Source: Variovorax paradoxus
Lineage (GTDB): Bacteria; Pseudomonadota; Gammaproteobacteria; Burkholderiales; Burkholderiaceae_C
Length of the DNA: 40,217 bases
Direction: 5' to 3'
NCBI RefSeq assembly: GCF_018614955.1
Contig: NZ_JAGGNV010000007.1
Span: forward strand, 1 to 40,217
This document shows, in pieces, positions 36,972-40,217 of this stretch. Each line of letters opens with the position of its first letter. Position 1 is the first letter of the stretch. Below the pieces are notes generated by a model that saw only the letters and a list, made by a program, of their open reading frames with translations, had not been told where the DNA came from and searched no databases. A program made the translations under genes and the position numbers.

Positions 36972-37259
36972 TCAGGACTTGATGGACGTCAGCGAGCCTG
37001 TGCCCTTGGGCGTCTTCATCGTCGTGCAGGTACCGGTCGGCACGTTCTTCCAGGCATTGCCCTGGTAATCGACCTTCGAGGTGCCTGCACAGGTGGTGCC
37101 GGGGCCGGCGGCGCAGTCGTTCTTGCCGGCCATCGAGACGCCGTAGCACTTCTCCATCGCGGCCATCTTGTCGGCCATCGGTTTGTCTTGCGCCATGGCG
37201 GAGCCGGCGGCGAGGGCGCCCAGGGCGAGGGCAGTGATGGCGAGAGGACGAGTGATCAT
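36972..37259 (-). CDS. bufA1: DUF2282 bufferin-type precursor (predicted metal-binding RiPP)
   Basis: 95 residues from the ATG at 37259. A signal peptide ([19 protein letters not shown], cleavage near AMA|Q at 23) precedes a short mature chain with four Cys at 38, 49, 57 and 78, in the contexts EKCYGV, NDCAAG, TCAG and GTC. These are the DUF2282/BufA1 landmarks. In described bufferins, Cys residues are modified by the DUF692-DUF2063 pair and the exported product binds copper in the periplasm. A GTAACC-N16-CGAA promoter motif lies 64-89 bases upstream, facing the gene. Metal specificity here is inferred from family and context. Confidence 0.9.
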   Translation of the reverse strand: MITRPLAITALALGALAAGSAMAQDKPMADKMAAMEKCYGVSMAGKNDCAAGPGTTCAGTSKVDYQGNAWKNVPTGTCTTMKTPKGTGSLTSIKS

Positions 37260-37322
37260 GGAATGAACTCCAGTGGTTGAGTGAAGGTTTTCAACCGCGC
37301 CGCTCGGCGCAGTCGTTTCTAC

Positions 37323-37348
37323 TTCGCAGTCTGCGCGAACTGGGTTAC
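37323..37348 (-). promoter_or_regulatory. SigF/ECF-type promoter of the bufferin operon
   Basis: On the minus strand GTAACC (37348-37343) is followed by exactly 16 bases and CGAA (37326-37323). This equals the Caulobacter SigF promoter pattern as I recall it, and the twin of the site in front of the sigma gene. Confidence 0.8.
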
Positions 37349-37392
37349 AGCGCACGGCACAATCCGCCGGATTTCTTTTTTTGGCTGTGCCT

Positions 37393-37418
37393 GTAACCGG
37401 CTTGAGCGAAAGCACGAA
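37393..37418 (+). promoter_or_regulatory. SigF/ECF-type promoter of the sigma/anti-sigma operon
   Basis: GTAACC (37393-37398), 16 bases, then CGAA (37415-37418). Transcription would begin near 37424-37426, which rules out the ATG at 37418 and supports the ATG at 37436 for the sigma gene. It indicates autoregulation. Confidence 0.8.
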
Positions 37419-37435
37419 TGACAAGTGGGAGCCCG

Positions 37436-37990
37436 ATGGCAAAGAGCGAAGCGGAGACGGTGCTGCACGACCTGTTCGTGCGCGGCCTGGACGGTGACGC
37501 CCAGGCCTACCACGCCTTCCTGCAGAAGCTCAGCGCACACCTGCGCGCGTTCCTGGGCAGGCGGCTGTTCGGCTGGCCCGACGACGTGGAAGACCTTGTC
37601 CAAGAATGCCTGTTAGCCATGCACAACCAGCGCCACACCTACCAGATCGACCAGCCCCTCACGGCCTGGGTGCATGCGATCGCGCGCTACAAGATGATCG
37701 ACCTGCTGCGCAGCAAGGCCAGCCGCGAGGCGCTCAACGATCCGCTGGACGACGAACTGGCCGTCTTCGCCGAATCGGCCACCGAGGCCAGCGACGCACG
37801 CCGCGACCTGGCGGGCCTGCTCGATACGCTGCCCGACCGGCATCGCCTGCCGATCGTGCACGTCAAGCTCGAAGGCCTGTCGGTGGCCGAAGCGGCGCGC
37901 AAGACCGGCATGTCGGAATCGGCGATCAAAGTCGGCATCCACCGCGGGCTCAAGGCGCTGGCGCTGAAGATCAAGGAGTCCTCTTCGTGA
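37436..37990 (+). CDS. ECF sigma factor, SigF-like, controlling the bufferin locus
   Basis: 184 residues from the ATG at 37436, preceded by GGGAGCCCG. Region 2 (about 12-84) contains [20 protein letters not shown] and [11 protein letters not shown] for -10 recognition. Region 4 (about 122-180) contains [20 protein letters not shown] and [15 protein letters not shown], a helix-turn-helix for -35 recognition. There are no extra domains. The stop overlaps the anti-sigma start as GTGA. Identical promoter motifs face this gene and the divergent bufferin gene, so it probably transcribes both. In Caulobacter the corresponding factor responds to heavy metals such as chromate and cadmium. Confidence 0.92.
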   Translation: MAKSEAETVLHDLFVRGLDGDAQAYHAFLQKLSAHLRAFLGRRLFGWPDDVEDLVQECLLAMHNQRHTYQIDQPLTAWVHAIARYKMIDLLRSKASREALNDPLDDELAVFAESATEASDARRDLAGLLDTLPDRHRLPIVHVKLEGLSVAEAARKTGMSESAIKVGIHRGLKALALKIKESSS

Positions 37991-38628
37991 AAACAGACGA
38001 GCTCGTTTCCCTGCTGGCGCGCGAGGCGCAGCCGGTGCCCCGGCACGCGGCGGCACGGCGCATCTCGATCGCGCTGCTGGCCGGCGTGCCGCTGTCGATC
38101 GCATGGATGGTCTTCGAATACGGCGTGCGGCGCGACCTGGTGCAGACCATGTTCTGGCCGATGTTCTGGGTCAAGCTGGCGTTTCCGCTCTGCGTGGCCG
38201 TTGCCGGCTTCGTGATCGTGCAGCGCCTGGCGCGCCCGGGTGCGCGGGTTCGCGGCGCATGGCTGGGCCTGGCGCTGCCGGTGCTGGCGCTGTGGGTGCT
38301 GGGGTTTGCGGCCTGGTTCCTCGCGCCTGCCGACGAGCGCACGGCCTTGCTCTGGGGCCAGACCTGGCGCACCTGCGCCTTCAACATCGCTGTGATCTCG
38401 GTGCCGGTGTTCGTGGCCTCGCTGGTCGCGCTGAAGAGCCTGGCGCCGACGCAGCCGGCGCTTGCCGGTGCGGCGGCGGGTGCGATGTCAGCGGGGGCGG
38501 GTGCTGCTGTCTATGCCTTGCATTGCCCGGAGTTGGCGGCGCCGTTCCTGGCGATCTGGTATGTGGCGGGGATGGCGCTGCCGGTGCTGGCGGGGGCGGC
38601 CATCGGGCATCGGTTGCTGCGGTGGTGA
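37987..38628 (+). CDS. nrsF: NrsF-type membrane anti-sigma factor (DUF1109)
   Basis: 213 residues from the GTG at 37987, overlapping the sigma stop. A short cytoplasmic N-terminus ([20 protein letters not shown]) that should hold the sigma factor is followed by six membrane helices. Cys130 (WRTCAFNI) and Cys180 (ALHCPEL) sit at nearly the same positions as the two conserved Cys (131 and 181, as I recall) needed for metal sensing in Caulobacter NrsF. Cys69 is an additional one. Metal reaching these Cys would release the sigma factor. The gene ends nine bases from the convergent autotransporter gene without a visible terminator. Confidence 0.9.
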   Translation: MKTDELVSLLAREAQPVPRHAAARRISIALLAGVPLSIAWMVFEYGVRRDLVQTMFWPMFWVKLAFPLCVAVAGFVIVQRLARPGARVRGAWLGLALPVLALWVLGFAAWFLAPADERTALLWGQTWRTCAFNIAVISVPVFVASLVALKSLAPTQPALAGAAAGAMSAGAGAAVYALHCPELAAPFLAIWYVAGMALPVLAGAAIGHRLLRW

Positions 38629-38637
38629 GGGGCGGAG

Positions 38638-40217
38638 CTACCAGCGCAGCTTGATGCCGAGGGAGGCCTGCATGGAGGACTTGATGGTGGCCTCGCCGCC
38701 GATGTTCCACAGGTGGCCGATCTCGCCGTAGAGGCTGGTGCTCGGCGTCAGCGCCAACGTCGCGCCGGCCGCAGCTTCGGCCGCGCTGTAGCCGCCCGCG
38801 CTCGCGATCACCGTCGTGCCCGCCGGGCCCATGAAGTTGGCCGCGTCGTCGCCGAAGCTCGCGTGGTACAGGTTCAAGCGGGCATAGGGTTGCAGTTTTC
38901 CGACGCCGGTCGCGATGTCGCCCTTGACGCGCAGGCCCAGGCGAGCGATCCAGCCGCTGGCGGCGTCCTGGCTCACCTGCGCGCCGCCGAGCGCAAGGTC
39001 GTCGAAGCTGCTGCGCTGATAGGCGATCTGCGCTTGCGGCTCGATGCTCCAGCGCTCGTCGAGTGCGAAGGACTTGCCGATCTCGATTGAGGCGGTGACG
39101 CTGCTGGCCTTGCCCGAGACGCTCGGGTTGATGTCCGGGCGCACGGTGTAGCGCTGGCTGCCACCCTGCAGCACGCTGTCCATGTACAGGCCGCTCGCGT
39201 CCATCCAGGTCGCATAGGCGCCCAGGAAGCGAGACTGCAAACCGTTGCTGCCCACCCGCGCAATCACACCGCGCGCATTGCCGGTGACATCGGCGCTGCC
39301 ATCGAGGTAGCCCACGTAGACACCTGCGCGCCAGTCGCCGCGCGCCAGCAAGTCGGTGCCGGCCTGCAGGCCGCTCGCATGGCCATCGGTCTGGGCCTGG
39401 GCGATGCCCGGCTGCCGGATGCCCAACTCGGCGTACACCGCGCGTGCCCAGGCGCGCCGCGCGGGCGCATCGGTTTCGTCGCCGATGCGCCGATGCAGGT
39501 TGCCCAGCATCGCCAGATCGGCCTGCCGGAGCTGCGCAGGCAAGGCCGCGAGCAGGGGCACTTCGGCCCGGTAGGTCGGCACCTGCACCGCTGGCGCCGG
39601 CGGGACGGACGGCGCGGCGGAGCGCAGGTACCAGTTCTCGCCCGCACCCTGCGCATCGGCCGCATAGAGCCGGTACTCGTAGGCGCCGGCGTCCACATGG
39701 CCGTTGGCCAGGCTGAAAGCGCTCTTGCTCGTCTGCGCGGTGGTGGTCGCGCCGTTGCGCCCGCTCACCACCTCGATGCCGTCGTCCGTGGTGAGCGCCC
39801 CCAGCCCTGCCGGGTTCGCGATCTGGATCGTGGTGCTGCCGCTGGCGCTGGCGCCGATTCCGTCGAGCACCAGCCTGTCGCTCACGCTGATACCGCCGGC
39901 CAGGCCGGTGCCCAATCTCAGGATGCTATGCGCGGCGTAGGTCCCGGCGACCGTGAGCGTGCTGCCCGCGACAGCGCCGACGAGGCTCACGGTGCCGCCA
40001 TTGTCCAGTGCTGCCACGCGCTGGTTGAAGCCGGCGGTATCGAGCGTGGTGCCCGCCGCCACGATGTGGGCGGAGGCGGCGCTGAAGGCATCGGCCGCGC
40101 CCGCCCGCAGGATGCCCGCGGCCACCGTGGTGGGGCCCGCGTGGGTGTTTGCACCTGACAGCACGGTGGTGCCAGCGCCGATCTGGGAGACGGAGCCGGT
40201 GCCCGAGATCGCGCCGG
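38638..40217 (-). CDS. Autotransporter, C-terminal passenger end and beta-barrel (5' part outside window)
   Basis: The frame is open through the right-hand end of the window, so the start is missing. The visible N-terminal part has passenger-type beta-helix repeats rich in Gly, Ala, Thr and Ser (GAGTTVLSGANTHAGPTTV, GILRAGAADAFSAAS, GGTVSLVGAVAGSTLTV). A pertactin-like junction (NWYLRS, then a Pro-rich linker) leads to a barrel of about 280 residues starting near YRAEVPLLAALPAQLRQ. The barrel ends with the aromatic-terminated signal SLGIKLRW recognised by the Bam complex. It is a type Va autotransporter displayed on or released from the outer membrane; the passenger function cannot be read. 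It is convergent with nrsF. Confidence 0.9.
   Translation of the reverse strand, partial: GAISGTGSVSQIGAGTTVLSGANTHAGPTTVAAGILRAGAADAFSAASAHIVAAGTTLDTAGFNQRVAALDNGGTVSLVGAVAGSTLTVAGTYAAHSILRLGTGLAGGISVSDRLVLDGIGASASGSTTIQIANPAGLGALTTDDGIEVVSGRNGATTTAQTSKSAFSLANGHVDAGAYEYRLYAADAQGAGENWYLRSAAPSVPPAPAVQVPTYRAEVPLLAALPAQLRQADLAMLGNLHRRIGDETDAPARRAWARAVYAELGIRQPGIAQAQTDGHASGLQAGTDLLARGDWRAGVYVGYLDGSADVTGNARGVIARVGSNGLQSRFLGAYATWMDASGLYMDSVLQGGSQRYTVRPDINPSVSGKASSVTASIEIGKSFALDERWSIEPQAQIAYQRSSFDDLALGGAQVSQDAASGWIARLGLRVKGDIATGVGKLQPYARLNLYHASFGDDAANFMGPAGTTVIASAGGYSAAEAAAGATLALTPSTSLYGEIGHLWNIGGEATIKSSMQASLGIKLRW

Noticed and set aside
37418..37435. Upstream ATG as start of the sigma factor
   Set aside because: It overlaps the -10 tetramer of the predicted promoter and would lie upstream of the transcription start; the ATG at 37436 has a better ribosome site.

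Overview
This GC-rich window looks chromosomal and comes from a betaproteobacterium, most likely Comamonadaceae and close to Variovorax. That placement is inference from gene content: the exbB-exbD-lpxK-Trm112-kdsB-adk run, clpS-clpA, icd, lexA, the URC/BMP-type transporter operon, and a GC-rich interspersed repeat ending in CACACGAAGTGGCAAGC. I recognised no insertion sequences, phage genes, CRISPR arrays, rRNA or tRNA genes.

Layout. 1-4.2 kb: the 3' end of a FimV-like gene, convergent with a D-2-hydroxyacid dehydrogenase/MFS exporter pair, then a small unknown ORF. 4.3-7 kb: lexA with two tandem LexA boxes, divergent from an L-asparaginase gene and a DUF6644/DUF6152 pair. 7-10.8 kb: a leftward envelope operon (exbB, exbD, lpxK, Trm112, kdsB, adk). 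11.1-18.4 kb: housekeeping genes xseA, sodB, a DUF192 gene, a small Lys/Ala-rich secreted protein, icd, clpS and clpA, with clear rho-independent terminators. 18.5-22.7 kb: cardiolipin synthase, exonuclease I, DUF3224, an ABM monooxygenase-like protein and a GNAT acetyltransferase. 22.7-34.8 kb: pyrimidine salvage and catabolism. A codA-like cytosine deaminase is separated by a twice-frameshifted heme peroxidase gene from a leftward eight-gene operon. That operon encodes a URC1-type GTP cyclohydrolase II homologue, URC4 (DUF1688), uracil phosphoribosyltransferase, a BMP-family binding protein, a lipoprotein nucleosidase of the MTAN/PNP fold, and the ATPase and two permeases of a nucleoside-type ABC transporter. 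34.8-38.6 kb: a bufferin/MNIO metal-stress locus. The leftward arm is a DUF2282 precursor, DUF692, DUF2063 and DoxX. The divergent arm is an ECF sigma factor and an NrsF-type (DUF1109) anti-sigma factor. 38.6 kb to the end: the C-terminal part of an autotransporter.

Two systems stand out. First, the pyrimidine operon joins import, nucleoside cleavage, base-to-UMP conversion and the URC1/URC4 ring-degradation pair in one transcription unit, with five four-base stop/start overlaps. A TTGCCA-N17-TACATT promoter lies just upstream. Cytosine deaminase nearby would supply more uracil. Second, the bufferin locus carries two divergent copies of GTAACC-N16-CGAA, one upstream of the precursor gene and one upstream of the sigma gene. 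This matches the Caulobacter SigF-type promoter as I recall it and implies one autoregulated regulon.

Other notable features: two copies of the interspersed repeat, each just after a stop codon inside an operon, one of them possibly adding an N-terminal extension to DUF692; frequent TTG start codons at tightly coupled junctions; a DnaA-box-like cluster between exbB and xseA; and a possibly leaderless clpS. All calls are from reading the sequence; no database search was possible.
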